Assembly: GCF_004298475.1 (NCBI RefSeq)
Contig: NZ_SCRP01000034.1
Coordinates: 248,001-312,000, forward strand
Length of the DNA: 64,000 nucleotides
Reading direction: 5' to 3'
From: Paraburkholderia sp.
GTDB lineage: Bacteria > Pseudomonadota > Gammaproteobacteria > Burkholderiales > Burkholderiaceae
A program made the position numbers and the translations under genes. Of this stretch, positions 44,115 to 58,270 are shown in pieces; the stretch's first letter is position 1, and each line of letters begins with the position of its first letter. Under the pieces are notes generated by a model. The model was given only the letters and a program-made list of their open reading frames with translations, made no database searches and had not been told where the DNA came from.

Positions 44115-44369
44115 TCAGGCTTGCGGAATCTCGATCTTGACCTCGAGCACCTCGAGGTCGTCCTGACGTTCGAGACTGACGCGAATATCTTCGTCCGAGA
44201 TCTTCACGTACTTCGAAATCACCGCGACCAGTTCGCGCTGCAGCGCCGGCAGATAATCGGCCGGCGGATGGCCGCCTGCCCGCTCGTGCGCAATGATGAG
44301 CTGCAGGCGTTCCTTCGCTACCGAGGCGGACTTTCTCTTCTCGCCGAGAAAAAACGAAAGAAACGACAT
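44115..44369 (-). CDS. minE: Cell division topological specificity factor MinE
   Basis: 84 residues. The N-terminal [20 protein letters not shown] is the membrane-targeting and MinD-binding segment, followed by the MinE dimer domain ([24 protein letters not shown] in parts). It stimulates MinD ATPase and confines MinCD to the poles. It begins 14 bases after minD. Confidence 0.95.
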   Translation of the reverse strand: MSFLSFFLGEKRKSASVAKERLQLIIAHERAGGHPPADYLPALQRELVAVISKYVKISDEDIRVSLERQDDLEVLEVKIEIPQA

Positions 44370-44383
44370 GAGTTGCGCCTCCT

Positions 44384-45199
44384 TTACTTGTTGCCGAAGA
44401 GGCGCTGAAAGAGGCCCGGCTTCTGGTAGTCGGTGAAACGAAGCGACTTGTCTTCGCCGAGAAAGCGCGAGACGACGTCCTTATACGACTCGGCGACATC
44501 GGTGCCGTCCAGGTGAACGGCCGGCAAACCCTGATTCGACGCATGCAGCACGGCTTCCGATTCCGGAATCACGCCGATCAGTTCGATGCGCAGAATCTCC
44601 TGAATATCGCCGAGCGAGAGCATTTCGCCTTCGCTCACGCGCTTCGGGTTGTAGCGCGTAATCAGCAGATGCTCCTTGATGGGATCGTGGCCCTCGATCG
44701 CGCGCTTCGTCTTCGACGAAAGCATGCCGAGAATACGGTCCGAATCGCGCACCGACGACACTTCCGGGTTCGTCACGATGAGCGCCTCATCGGCGAAGTG
44801 CATGGCGAGCAGCGCGCCCGATTCGATGCCCGCGGGCGAATCGCAAATGATGTACTGGAAGTCCATCGCGATGAGATCTTTGATGACCTTCTCGACGCCT
44901 TCCTTCGTGAGCGCATCCTTGTCGCGCGTCTGCGAGGCCGGCAGGATGAAGAGGTTCTCGCACTTCTTGTCCTTGATGAGCGCCTGGTTCAGGTTCGCTT
45001 CACCCTGGATCACGTTGATGAGGTCGTACACGACGCGGCGCTCGCAACCCATGATGAGGTCGAGATTGCGCAGGCCAACGTCAAAGTCGATGACTGCGGT
45101 CTTGTGGCCGCGCAACGCGAGGCCCGATGCGAAACTCGCGCTCGTGGTCGTCTTGCCCACGCCACCTTTGCCCGAAGTCACCACAATGATTTTTGCCAT
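44384..45199 (-). CDS. minD: Septum site-determining ATPase MinD
   Basis: 271 residues. The deviant Walker A is [14 protein letters not shown] near residue 8. The switch and Walker B segment is [15 protein letters not shown] near 118. The C-terminal amphipathic membrane-targeting helix is [10 protein letters not shown]. It recruits MinC to the membrane and oscillates under MinE. It lies in the order minC-minD-minE. Confidence 0.96.
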   Translation of the reverse strand: MAKIIVVTSGKGGVGKTTTSASFASGLALRGHKTAVIDFDVGLRNLDLIMGCERRVVYDLINVIQGEANLNQALIKDKKCENLFILPASQTRDKDALTKEGVEKVIKDLIAMDFQYIICDSPAGIESGALLAMHFADEALIVTNPEVSSVRDSDRILGMLSSKTKRAIEGHDPIKEHLLITRYNPKRVSEGEMLSLGDIQEILRIELIGVIPESEAVLHASNQGLPAVHLDGTDVAESYKDVVSRFLGEDKSLRFTDYQKPGLFQRLFGNK

Positions 45200-45293
45200 T
45201 CCCTTACCTTGCGTTCGTCAATTTCTTCAGTTTTGCCCCATCGCGTACCGCGCGCCGCTACTGCGTGCTGCATGAAGCGCGCGAGGCAGCGCC

Positions 45294-46127
45294 TCAGGTG
45301 AGCCTCAACGGTTCGATCAACAGCTTTTCCTGGTCCAGCCGGATCTGCACAGGCTTGCCAGCCACGTCGGCGCTCAGCGGCACTTCGGTGGTGCGGTAAA
45401 TGCCCGCAATGGAAATCAGCTCCGCTTCGAGACACGTGCAGAAAATGCGCGCATCGTGATTGCCGTGCACGCCCGCGAGCGCGCGGCCGCGCAGCGGCGC
45501 ATAAATGTGAATGTTGCCTTCGGCGATCACTTCCGCGCCGTTCGACACGAGGCCGAGCACGACAACGTCGCCCTTCGCGTAGATGCGCTGCCCCGAGCGC
45601 AGCGGCCGGTCGATCACGAGTGTCGGTTCGGCGCGCGTAACCGGTTGCGCGGTTTCGACAGCCGCCATTGCGGCGTCGGCAGCGGCTTCGCTCTCGACGC
45701 CGGCGCGCCCGGATTGCGCACCGGCAGCAGACACGTCTTGCGCCTCGGAGGTCGTTGCTGCCGCAACGGCAGGCGCTTCCTCCGCCGCGGGCTTCGCATT
45801 CGAGCCGCGACGGTCGCGCGCTTCGAGCAACGGCAGCCCGGCGTGTGCGGCCCAGCCATGCTGCGCAGGCTGCGCCACGACGCCGACCGGGCGCATGCTC
45901 ACGCTTTCGAGCAGGCGCGCAATGTCGCCGAGCGCGACCGCCTCGCCGTCGCCGAGCCGCCGCACGTCAATGGCGACGGTATCGTTTGCGAAAAATTCGG
46001 GCGTGGCCTCGAAGCGCCGTGTGAGTTCGGCGCGCATGGCATCCACTTCGGTTGTCTTGACCACGAACAGAAGCGTATCGACTGAGCCGCTCTTCAGTTC
46101 GAAATAGGGCGATTTCCTGGGCGACAT
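45294..46127 (-). CDS. minC: Septum site-determining protein MinC
   Basis: 277 residues, longer than E. coli MinC because of an Ala/Glu-rich linker (about residues 110-165). The N-terminal domain ([20 protein letters not shown]) inhibits FtsZ. The C-terminal beta-helix ([20 protein letters not shown] and [20 protein letters not shown]) binds MinD. The FtsZ inhibitor acts at the membrane with MinD. Confidence 0.94.
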   Translation of the reverse strand: MSPRKSPYFELKSGSVDTLLFVVKTTEVDAMRAELTRRFEATPEFFANDTVAIDVRRLGDGEAVALGDIARLLESVSMRPVGVVAQPAQHGWAAHAGLPLLEARDRRGSNAKPAAEEAPAVAAATTSEAQDVSAAGAQSGRAGVESEAAADAAMAAVETAQPVTRAEPTLVIDRPLRSGQRIYAKGDVVVLGLVSNGAEVIAEGNIHIYAPLRGRALAGVHGNHDARIFCTCLEAELISIAGIYRTTEVPLSADVAGKPVQIRLDQEKLLIEPLRLT

Positions 46128-46368
46128 GGCGTTCGACGAAAAATTTTGCGTATTTTACAGGCGTCGACGCGCGCGGCCACCATTTTTAGCGGCCCAATCG
46201 CCCGGCGACAAAACGAATGCAACGCGCCGCGCACGCGATGCGCGCGCCGGACGCGCACCCGCCCTGCACGGCACGCAAATTGCCTGCGAGGCTGCCTGCA
46301 GGATTGCCCGAGATTGAATCGAATGGGGAACGATGAAGCGACGACGCGTTGCGGAACTTGATGCGCGA

Positions 46369-46908
46369 TCAATTCGACGACGCGCTGCGCACGCTGCTTG
46401 CAACCTCGCGCACGAGCAGCATTTCCCACTGCTCAGGCGAGTGCTTGCTGCGCACGTGATCGCCGGTCGCGACGAAACCGAGGCGCTCGTAAAAGCGCAT
46501 GGCCGTGGTGTTGTTGTCGGTGATCCACGCGAAGACCTGTGTCGCGCCTTCGGCGATGAGCCAGTCGATCGCGGCGTTCAGGAGCAATTCGCCGCCGCGC
46601 AGATGCCGGACGGCGGGCGCGACCCACAGCGCCGAAACGACCGCGCGGCGTGTCGGCTCGGTCTCGAAGGTCGCGCCGATGAGCCCGGCCGGATGGCCTT
46701 CGGTGTAGAGAATGAATGACGTGCAGGCGTGCGAGTCCGCGTAGCGGGCCGCAGCGGCGTCGAAAACGGCTGCATCGGTCAGGAGCGCGTCCTCAAGCGT
46801 TGCATCGCCGAACGCGTACGGCGCATCGCGCAATGACGCAGTTCGAAGCTCGCGCAACACGGCACCTTGATCGGCAGCGATGCGGCGAACGGTCAGTGAC
46901 GGACTCAT
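46369..46908 (-). CDS. GNAT-family N-acetyltransferase
   Basis: 179 residues with the acetyl-CoA fold: ALWVAPAVRHLRGGELLLNA (V-x-P-x-x-R-x-x-G-x-G-type motif A, near residues 92-111) and VFAWITDNNTTAMRFYERLGF (motif B, near 124-144). Substrate unknown. It lies near the divergent promoter region with minC (about 240 bases away) and is a single-gene unit. Confidence 0.85.
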   Translation of the reverse strand: MSPSLTVRRIAADQGAVLRELRTASLRDAPYAFGDATLEDALLTDAAVFDAAAARYADSHACTSFILYTEGHPAGLIGATFETEPTRRAVVSALWVAPAVRHLRGGELLLNAAIDWLIAEGATQVFAWITDNNTTAMRFYERLGFVATGDHVRSKHSPEQWEMLLVREVASSVRSASSN

Positions 46909-47048
46909 GCAGTCGTAAACCCCTATAAAGCATTAACGCGTAGCTTTAACCGAACGCGTCCGAGAGTCAAATTCTTCTTTCACAAAAATGACCGATCGTC
47001 GCGCACATGGCACTTTACGGTCGGTCTTGCGACGCTTATGGCGCTCAC

Positions 47049-47085
47049 GGCGCCTCGCTCACGGCGCCTCGCTCATGGCGCCTCG
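47049..47085. repeat. 14-bp tandem repeat over the 3' end of map
   Basis: Three units of GGCGCCTCGCTCAC/T start at 47049, 47063 and 47077 (the last truncated). They run into the last codons and the stop codon of map. The repeat probably arose by slippage from the end of the gene. Confidence 0.7.
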
Positions 47086-47858
47086 TAATCGCCGGTGCCA
47101 TCGGGCCACGGGGTCAACAGCTCGTAACCGTCGTCCGTGACGGCCACCATGTGCTCCCACTGCGCCGAAAGCGAGCGGTCCTTCGTCACCACGGTCCAGC
47201 CGTCGCGCAGGACGGCGGTGCCGGCGCGGCCCGCATTGACCATCGGCTCGATCGTGAAGACCATGCCCGGCTTCAGACGCAGGCCCTGCCCCGGCTGGCC
47301 GTAGTGCAGCACCTGCGGCTCTTCGTGGTAGACCTTGCCGATGCCGTGGCCGCAATATTCGCGCACGATCGAAAAGCCATCGGCCTGCGCGCGCCGCTGG
47401 ATGGCATGCCCGATGTCGCCGAGCGTCGCACCCGGCTTCACCTGGTGAATACCGGCGAGCATCGCCTCGTACGTGGTATCGACGAGTTGACGGCCGACCG
47501 TGCTCGGCGTTCCGACAGTGTACATGCGGCTGGTATCGCCGAAATAGCCGTCCTTGATGATGGCGACGTCGATATTGATGATGTCGCCGTCCTTGAGGAT
47601 CTCATTGCGGTTCGGGATGCCATGGCACACGACCTGGTTGACCGACGAGCAGATCGTCTTCGGAAACCCGAGGTAGCCGACGTTCGCCGGCACGGACTTT
47701 AGCGTATTGACGATGAAATCGTTGCAGATCGCGTCGAGCTCGTCGGTGGAGACGCCGGGCCTCACGTGTTCGCCAATCATGGCGAGCACCTCGGCGGCAA
47801 GGCGGCCAGCAATGCGCAAACGCTCGATGTCGGCGGCGGACTTGTAGGTTATAGCCAT
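47073..47858 (-). CDS. map: Methionine aminopeptidase type I
   Basis: 261 residues. It removes the initiator Met from nascent proteins. Metal ligands are visible: NIDVAIIKDGYFGDTS (Asp pair near residues 100-114), GHGIGKVYHEEP (His near 172), and MVFTIEPMVNAG plus WTVVTKDRSLSAQWEH with the last Glu ligands. ATG 47858 starts the canonical MAITYKS. An upstream frame extension lacks family similarity. Unlike many relatives it is not next to rpsB. Confidence 0.95.
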   Translation of the reverse strand: MAITYKSAADIERLRIAGRLAAEVLAMIGEHVRPGVSTDELDAICNDFIVNTLKSVPANVGYLGFPKTICSSVNQVVCHGIPNRNEILKDGDIINIDVAIIKDGYFGDTSRMYTVGTPSTVGRQLVDTTYEAMLAGIHQVKPGATLGDIGHAIQRRAQADGFSIVREYCGHGIGKVYHEEPQVLHYGQPGQGLRLKPGMVFTIEPMVNAGRAGTAVLRDGWTVVTKDRSLSAQWEHMVAVTDDGYELLTPWPDGTGDYEAP

Positions 47859-48688
47859 CTGTGGACCGAAATGGGCGCGGCGGCGCCAGCGGCACCCCAC
47901 GCAAAATTCAAAGGAGCGATTGTACCGGGCGCGCATCCGCCATCGTAGGCAGGCGAGAATCATGCCCAATTCGGGCGCGATTCGGGCGCGATTCGTGCGA
48001 TATCCGGTCGTCCATCGTCCAGAGCCAGCCTGCGTATCTTACAACGTCGGTAAAACGCCTGGCCATGCGCCGCTTCACGGCATCGCGGTTTCTGGCCACT
48101 GACCTGCAACAAGATGCTCTACATCAGATTTGCACGCGGTGCGTCGGCATTGCCGCCGCTTCGGTATAGGTAAAGCGGCTCCAATAGGGGTTTGGCGGCT
48201 TCGTTCAGATCTTCCAGATGTGCAATCTGCCGTGCGTGCGATTTGCCATGCCGACATCGGTGGAACACCGAATTAGCGAATTTTACTCAAAGCACACGCT
48301 CTACTTGCATCTACATTACCCAAACGCGATACGCGTCAGGAAACACCTCTGCTCTCACGTGATAAATCATTGCTTTTTAAGCGATAATTCAACAAACGCT
48401 TTCATTACGTGCGCAAGAAATAGCTGTTTACTATCAACCTGGACACGTCATCATTTGTTCATTAATGAAATCAAAATGAATGACCGATAGCCATATCGGG
48501 GATTGTTTCCGTTGGAATTCCCGGGGCTGCAATTTTTGCGGGTTCAGAAACGCCAGGCATGAAAATTCTTCTGCACAAAGCGATTGTGCGGCGGCTGGCA
48601 AGATCTGGGCAAATCAGTACAGATTTTATCGGTCCAGCGCGGTTTTGCACTGCTAGCCAGAAAATATGGCAACAGACACTTTTCTTGA

Positions 48689-48708
48689 TGGCGGGTATTT
48701 TGGCGGGG
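48689..48708 (-). repeat. Paired integrase-box-like repeats beside tRNA-Ser(CGA)
   Basis: On the minus strand: CCCCGCCA (48708-48701) then ACCCGCCA (48696-48689), 12 bases start to start, 54 bases past the tRNA 3' end. Spacing and orientation relative to the tRNA match the pairs in the element at tRNA-Ser(UGA). Confidence 0.6.
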
Positions 48709-48717
48709 AGAAAAGAC

Positions 48718-48751
48718 AAAACCCCGCGAAATCTGGATTTCGCGGGGTTTT
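48718..48751 (-). terminator. Terminator of tRNA-Ser(CGA)
   Basis: A perfect 15-bp stem (AAAACCCCGCGAAAT / ATTTCGCGGGGTTTT) with a four-base loop lies 12 bases after the tRNA 3' end. Confidence 0.85.
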
Positions 48752-48760
48752 GCAAGATAT

Positions 48761-48852
<92 letters not shown>

Positions 48853-49009
48853 GGGGTACTGCCGGGTACTGCTTTACAACTAAATACTGCCTCGCCAAGC
48901 CCGGTCGTTGACTGGCGAAGCGAAGATTATAGAACACCCTGCAGCGTTTTCCAAGTCCCCTTTCGAAAAATCCGGAGAACCGGAAAACGCGATCTCGCCT
49001 CGATCCCGA

Positions 49010-51783
<2,774 letters not shown>

Positions 51784-52054
51784 GACGTTTTCGGGATAAT
51801 GTCGGCTTTCGGGCGCACCGCCGACAGTCGGGCACCAGCGCGCGAGGCGTGCCCGAGCGCGGCGGACCGGACAGTCGCGCCGGACGCAATCGAGCATTAT
51901 GACAGCGCGAGCGGGCGGGCGAGCTTCCCGGGCTCACGAGTCACACCGCGCATGCGTGGTCACCCCCGGTCAGCCCGGTCGGCCTGCAATCCGCGGCCGA
52001 TCCGGCCCCGGACGAACCGATAACGACAGACGACACCAGAGGACCGTTCTCCCG

Positions 52055-53383
52055 ATGAACCAGCCGATGAACCACGATTCGCCCGCCGGCGACTCCGGCT
52101 CCACCTACGCGCCGCTCGTGCCCGTGCCGGACGCGCGCCGCCAGTTCCGCACCGCCGACGCCTTCGCGCTGTGGTTCTCGCTTGGCATCGGCCTGCTCGT
52201 CGCGCAGGCCGGCGCGCTGCTCGTGCCGGGCCTCTCGCTGCCGGCCGCGCTCAGCGCAATCGGCATCGGCAGCGTGATCGGCGTGGTGCTGCTCGCGCTC
52301 GCGGGCGTGATCGGCACGGATACGGGCCTCGCGGCGATGTCGTCGCTGCGCCCGACGCTCGGTGTGCGCGGCGCGTCGGTTCCGGCCATCATCAACATGG
52401 TGCAACTGGTCGGCTGGGGCGCATTCGAGATCATCGTGATGCGCGATTCCGCCGATGCGCTCGCGAAGCAAGCCTTCGGCTTCTCGACGCCGATCGTCTG
52501 GACGCTGGTCTTCGGCCTGCTCGCGACGCTGCTCGCCGTGAGCGGCCCGCTCTCCTTCGTGCGGCGCTTCCTGCGGACGTGGGGCATCTGGCTGCTGCTC
52601 GCGGGCGCCGCGTGGCTCACGTGGAACCTGCTCGCGCGCCATGACCTCGGCGCGCTGATGCGCCGCCCCGGCACCGGCGAGATGCCGTTCGGCAGCGCCA
52701 TCGACCTCGTGGTCGCGATGCCGCTCTCGTGGCTGCCGCTCATCGCCGATTACACGCGCTTTGGCCGCCGCCCGGGCGAAACGTTTCGCGGCACGCTGTT
52801 CGGCTACGGCATTGCGAACATGTGGTTCTACGCGCTCGGCGCCATCTATGGCCTCGCGGCGGGCGGCGGCGACGCGCTGCTCACCTCGGCGCTCGCGCAG
52901 GCGGGCGGCGGCTTCGCGCTCCTGCTCGTGCTGATCGACGAGATCGACAATGCCTTCGCCGACATCCACTCGGCTGCCGTCTCGACCGGCACGTTCTGGA
53001 CGCGCGCGAGCGTACCGTGGCTCTCGGCGGCGTTCGGCGCGCTGTGCACGCTGATCGGCATCGTCATGCCGATGGCGCGTTACGAGAATTTCCTGCTGTT
53101 CATCGGTTCGGTGTTCGCGCCGCTTTTCGGCGTCGTGCTCGCCGATCACTTCATCGTGCGCCGCCGCCGCATCGACGCAGAGGCAATCGCCGATCCGGGC
53201 GGCGTCTACGGCTATTCGGGCGGCTGGCACGTCGGCGCTTTCGCCGCGTGGGCCATCGGCTTCGGCGCCTATCAGGCGCTCAATCAGTGGCTGCCGAATC
53301 TCGGCGCTACGCTGCCTTCGCTCGTGATCGGCGCGCTCTGCTATCTCGTGCTCGCAGGACGCCGCCGCGCCGCTTACGCATAA
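52055..53383 (+). CDS. cytX: NCS1-family transporter, CytX-like (putative hydroxymethylpyrimidine permease)
   Basis: 442 residues with about 12 membrane helices. The NCS1 signature is seen in LWFSLGIGLLVAQAGALLVP (near residue 36) and in SWLPLIADYTRFGRRPGETF (near 225), where Asp and Tyr are typical. DEIDNAFADIHSAAVSTGTF follows near 297. The closest fit is CytX, a permease for thiamine pyrimidine precursors. No thiamine riboswitch is seen upstream, so the substrate is only inferred from family similarity. ATG 52055 is preceded by a weak GGA-containing leader. Confidence 0.7.
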   Translation: MNQPMNHDSPAGDSGSTYAPLVPVPDARRQFRTADAFALWFSLGIGLLVAQAGALLVPGLSLPAALSAIGIGSVIGVVLLALAGVIGTDTGLAAMSSLRPTLGVRGASVPAIINMVQLVGWGAFEIIVMRDSADALAKQAFGFSTPIVWTLVFGLLATLLAVSGPLSFVRRFLRTWGIWLLLAGAAWLTWNLLARHDLGALMRRPGTGEMPFGSAIDLVVAMPLSWLPLIADYTRFGRRPGETFRGTLFGYGIANMWFYALGAIYGLAAGGGDALLTSALAQAGGGFALLLVLIDEIDNAFADIHSAAVSTGTFWTRASVPWLSAAFGALCTLIGIVMPMARYENFLLFIGSVFAPLFGVVLADHFIVRRRRIDAEAIADPGGVYGYSGGWHVGAFAAWAIGFGAYQALNQWLPNLGATLPSLVIGALCYLVLAGRRRAAYA

Positions 53384-53499
53384 GCGCACGGCCCGCGCAC
53401 GCGCCTGTCACATGCGCCGTGGCTCGCGGCCATGTCGTGTGCGGGAGGAAAGCGCCGCTGCGCCCTTCCCGTCCACGAAAAGCCGACGAAATACCCAAG

Positions 53500-53541
53500 A
53501 AAAACGCCACGCTGCGAGCAGATCGCAACGTGGCGTTTTTC
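53500..53541. terminator. Bidirectional terminator between cytX-like gene and bioB
   Basis: AAAAACGCCACG and CGTGGCGTTTTT form a 12-bp stem around an inner stem of TTGCGA-type bases. It lies between two convergent genes. Confidence 0.8.
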
Positions 53542-53607
53542 ATCATGGGCGCGGTTCGAACGCTTTGCGCTTCGATCCCGCGCTTCTACCCCGCGCTTCT
53601 ATCCCGC

Positions 53608-54657
53608 TTAAGAACCGCACTGCCCGCAGCAGCCTTGCTGCGCGTCCTCCTGCGTGGGCAACAGCTCGGCGGCTTCCGTGCGAATGCCGAGCCGCGCGAG
53701 CAGCTTGCGGTCCGCTTCGGCCTGGGGATTGCTGGTCGTGAGCAGATGATCGCCGTAGAAAATCGAATTCGCGCCCGCCATGAAGCACAGCGCCTGCAGC
53801 GCATCGTCCATCTGCTCGCGTCCCGCCGAGAGGCGCACCATCGCCTTCGGCATCGTGATGCGCGCAACCGCAATCGTGCGCACGAATTCGAACGGATCAA
53901 GCGCGTCGACGCCTTCGAGCGGCGTGCCGTGCACCTGCACGAGATTGTTGATCGGCACCGAATCCGGATACGGCTCCAGGTTCGCCAGCTGAGCGATCAG
54001 GCCCGCACGCTCGCGGCGCGACTCGCCCATGCCGACAATACCGCCGCAGCACACGTTGATGCCCGCATCGCGCACGCGCTCCAGCGTGTCGAGGCGATCC
54101 TGGTACGTGCGCGTCGAGATGATCTGCCCGTAGAACTCCGGCGACGTGTCGAGGTTGTGGTTGTAGTAGTCGAGGCCCGCATCGGCGAGTTCGTGCGCCT
54201 GCTGCGTGTCGAGCATGCCTAGCGTCATGCAGGTTTCGAGCCCCATCTCCTTCACGCCGCGAATCATGGCCTTGATCGGCTCAAGATGGCGCTCCTTCGG
54301 ATTGCGCCACGCCGCGCCCATGCAAAAGCGCGTCGCGCCATTGGCCTTCGCCGCGCTGGCCGCCTTCAGCACCGCTTCGACTTCCATCAGCTTGCTGGCG
54401 TCGACGCCCGTGTCGTGATGCGACGACTGCGGGCAGTATGCGCAGTCCTCTTCGCAGCCGCCGGTCTTGATCGACAGCAGCGTCGAAAGCTGCATGGCGT
54501 TTGCGTCGAAATGCTCGCGATGCACCTGTTGTGCGCGAAACATCAGGTCGTTGAACGGCAGGTCGTAGAGCGCGACGATGTCGGCCACGCGCCAGCGCGT
54601 GGCGCCCGGCTGAACCGGCTCGGTGTCCGCGGCGTTCGCGAGGAGGGTTTGAGTCAT
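53608..54657 (-). CDS. bioB: Biotin synthase
   Basis: 349 residues from ATG 54657, preceded by AAGGA eleven bases upstream. It is the radical-SAM enzyme that inserts sulphur into dethiobiotin. The CxxxCxxC cluster is in [20 protein letters not shown] near residue 60. The [2Fe-2S] ligands include [13 protein letters not shown] and [11 protein letters not shown], with the conserved Arg in [19 protein letters not shown]. The C-terminus ends in CCGQCGS. Upstream there is no stop before bioD in the same frame, so BioB may be made from its own start and also as part of a fusion. Confidence 0.95.
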   Translation of the reverse strand: MTQTLLANAADTEPVQPGATRWRVADIVALYDLPFNDLMFRAQQVHREHFDANAMQLSTLLSIKTGGCEEDCAYCPQSSHHDTGVDASKLMEVEAVLKAASAAKANGATRFCMGAAWRNPKERHLEPIKAMIRGVKEMGLETCMTLGMLDTQQAHELADAGLDYYNHNLDTSPEFYGQIISTRTYQDRLDTLERVRDAGINVCCGGIVGMGESRRERAGLIAQLANLEPYPDSVPINNLVQVHGTPLEGVDALDPFEFVRTIAVARITMPKAMVRLSAGREQMDDALQALCFMAGANSIFYGDHLLTTSNPQAEADRKLLARLGIRTEAAELLPTQEDAQQGCCGQCGS

Positions 54658-55385
54658 GATGTCGTGGGTCCTTCGTGACAGTGTTTGAGCAGGATGCGTG
54701 AGCGCATCGATGTCGAGACAGGTAGCTGCAGCGTCGGCGCTCGCGCCGCTCAGATGCGGCACGACGCCAAGCAGGGGCGCGCCGAATTGCGCGGCGAGGC
54801 GCTCGCGTAGCGCGGCGATGTTTTCTTCGGGGAATGTCATGGCCGGATCGATCCGGTTCGCGACCCAGCCCGCGATGGTCAGGCCGCGCGCGGCAATCGC
54901 CTCGGCCGTGAGCAGCGCGTGGCTGATGCAGCCAAGCCGCATCCCCACGACGAGCACCACGGGCAGGCCGAGCGCGACGGCGAGATCGGCCGTGTCGCGC
55001 GTCGCGTCGAGCGGCACGCAAAAGCCGCCCACGCCTTCCACCACGACCACATCCGCGCGCTCGCGCACCTGCCGGTAGCACGCCACGATGCGGTCGAGGT
55101 CGAGCGTCACGCCTTCGAGCGCGGCGGCGATATGCGGCGCGGCAGCCTCCTTCAGCAGAAACGGCGTGCGCAGTTCGGGCGGCAGCAGCACGTTCGCGGC
55201 GGCGTCGAGCTGATCGGCGTCGTCGTTGTGCCACACGCCGTCGCGCTCGAACGCGCCCGCCGCCACGGGCTTCATGCCCGCAGCGCGCAGACCCGCGCGC
55301 GCGAAGCCGCGCAACAATGCGGCGCTCACGAAGGTCTTGCCGATTTCCGTATCGGTGCCCGCCACGAAAAACGACATCACCGCAC

Positions 55386-55389
<4 letters not shown>
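54658..55389 (-). CDS. bioD: Dethiobiotin synthetase (no stop before bioB, in-frame continuation)
   Basis: 244 residues to the bioB start, from ATG 55389, which overlaps the bioF stop as ATGA. It makes dethiobiotin from DAPA, CO2 and ATP. The P-loop [16 protein letters not shown] is near residue 11, with [20 protein letters not shown] near 114 and GWVANRIDP near 172. The frame runs on without a stop through bioB to 53608, giving a potential 593-residue BioD-BioB polypeptide. In another frame a TGA overlaps the bioB ATG, as expected of an ordinary coupled junction. Confidence 0.9.
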
Positions 55390-56581
<1,192 letters not shown>

Positions 56582-56582
<1 letters not shown>

Positions 56583-57937
56583 CAGAGGTCCTCCGCCACT
56601 ACGGCGTCAAATGTCTCGCGCGTGCGTTCGGCGAGTAATGTCTGGGTTTCTTCATCGAGGATGTACGGCGGCATGACGTACACCGTCGTGCCGATGGGCC
56701 GCAGCAGCAACTCGCGCTTGAGCGCCTGCTCGAAGAAGCGTCGCGAGAACGTGGCCGCGCGTGCTGCATCGTCGATCCGGGCGTCGAACGCGAGGATCGT
56801 GCCGCGCTGGCGCATATTGCGCACCAGCGGATGCGCCGCGAGCGGCGCGAACGCATCACGCAGGCGCGCCGACTTGCGCACGTTCGCGGCCAGCACATCG
56901 CCCTGCTCGATCAGGTCGAGCGTCGCGAGCGCCGCGCGGCACGCGAGCGGATTGCCCGTGTACGAGTGCGAATGGAGAAAGCCGCGCGTGGTGTCGTTGT
57001 CGTAGAAGGCGTCGAAAATCGCATCGCGGGAGAGCACGATCGAGAGCGGCAGATAGCCGCCGCTGATGCCCTTCGAAAGCGTCAGCAGATCGGGCCAGAT
57101 GTCCGCCTGCTCGCAAGCGAAGAACGTGCCCGTACGGCCGCAGCCCACGGCGATTTCATCGGCGATCAGATGCACGCGATAGCGGTCGCACAGCGCGCGC
57201 AGGCCCTTGAGGTACGCAGGATCGTGCATGGCCATGCCTGCCGCGCACTGCACGAGCGGCTCGACGATCAGCGCGGCGATGTGCGCGCTGCGCGCCTCGA
57301 ACAGCTTCTCCACGTCGGCCAGTGCGCGCCGCGCCACGTCGGCGGCCGATTCGCCCTCGCGTGCGGCGCGCGCATCGGGCGACGCGACGACATGCGCGTG
57401 ATGGAGCAACGGATCGTATGCATCCCGGAAGATCTTGACATCGGTCACGGCCAGCGCGCCGATCGTCTCGCCGTGATAGCTGTTCGCAAGACAGACGAAT
57501 TCCCGCTTGTCGCTTTCACCCTGATTACGCCACGCGTGAAAGCTCATCTTCAGCGCGATTTCCACGGCCGATGCGCCATCCGACGCGAAAAACGCATGGC
57601 CGAGCGCGTGACCGGTGAGTGCGGAGAGCCGCTCGGCGAGTTCGACGGCGGGTTCGTGCGTGCAGCCCGCGAGCATCACATGTTCGAGCGTATCGAGCTG
57701 CGCCTTGAGCGCCGCGTTGATCGACGCATTGGCGTGGCCGAACAGGTTGACCCACCACGAACTGACCGCGTCGAGATAGCGCCGTCCGTCGCGGTCGTAG
57801 AGCCACGGCCCTTCACCGCGCGCGACGGGAACGAGCGGCACGCGCTCGTGGTGTTTCATCTGGGTGCACGGATGCCAGACGGCGCGCAGGCTGCGCGCGA
57901 CCCAGTTATCGCTGGCAAGGTTGGAATGCTGATTCAA
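56582..57937 (-). CDS. bioA: Adenosylmethionine-8-amino-7-oxononanoate aminotransferase
   Basis: 451 residues, class III aminotransferase. It converts KAPA to DAPA with SAM as amino donor. The N-terminus has [11 protein letters not shown] and the conserved [20 protein letters not shown] near residue 60. The PLP site includes [20 protein letters not shown] near 255 and the lysine in [19 protein letters not shown] near 283. It is the first gene of the bioA-F-D-B operon. Confidence 0.95.
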
Positions 57938-58270
57938 GTACGACTCCCGAAACGACAGCGGGACCGAGAGTAGCGCGAACGCCTGCGCAATGCACTACCC
58001 CCAAAAATGGCCTTGCGCGGCACCGCGCGGCGACGTTCGGCGCCGTTCCCGGCTGCACGGAACGGATCTTCAATGAAGGCCGGAAATGGCCGCAGATGAC
58101 GACGGCAAAGTGACCTGCGCTTACGCAAAAAAATCTGTGGGAACGACAGAAAATTGGCGTGCCGCAAAGAAAGGGCGTGCACGCGCCGCAGTACGCGCAA
58201 GCAGAATCGGGCAATCGGAAGGTGCGCGAGACAGCGCGCGCATCACGCCGCGCGCTGTGTAAGGAAGCGC
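57938..58270. other. Intergenic region, bioA promoter side
   Basis: About 330 bases between bioA and the end of the hydrolase gene (both minus strand). It must contain the bioA promoter. No clear BirA- or BioR-like operator or terminator was identified by eye. Confidence 0.3.

Noticed and set aside
48193..48198. A second att copy for the possible lost element at tRNA-Ser(CGA)
   Set aside because: Only TGGCGG (6 bases) matches the tRNA 3' end, which is too short to claim.
48218..48490. A 90-codon frame in the AT-rich region near tRNA-Ser(CGA)
   Set aside because: No ribosome site and irregular, Cys/His-rich composition. Better explained as chance in AT-richer remnant DNA.
51899..52054. A thiamine (TPP) riboswitch upstream of the CytX-like gene
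   Set aside because: CytX genes are often TPP-controlled, but the conserved CTGAGA and ACC-CTTTGAACCTGATCTGG-type segments are not present here.
51941..53389. A 482-codon open frame antisense to the CytX-like gene
   Set aside because: The composition is Arg/Glu/His-biased without any domain, opposite a well-formed membrane transporter.
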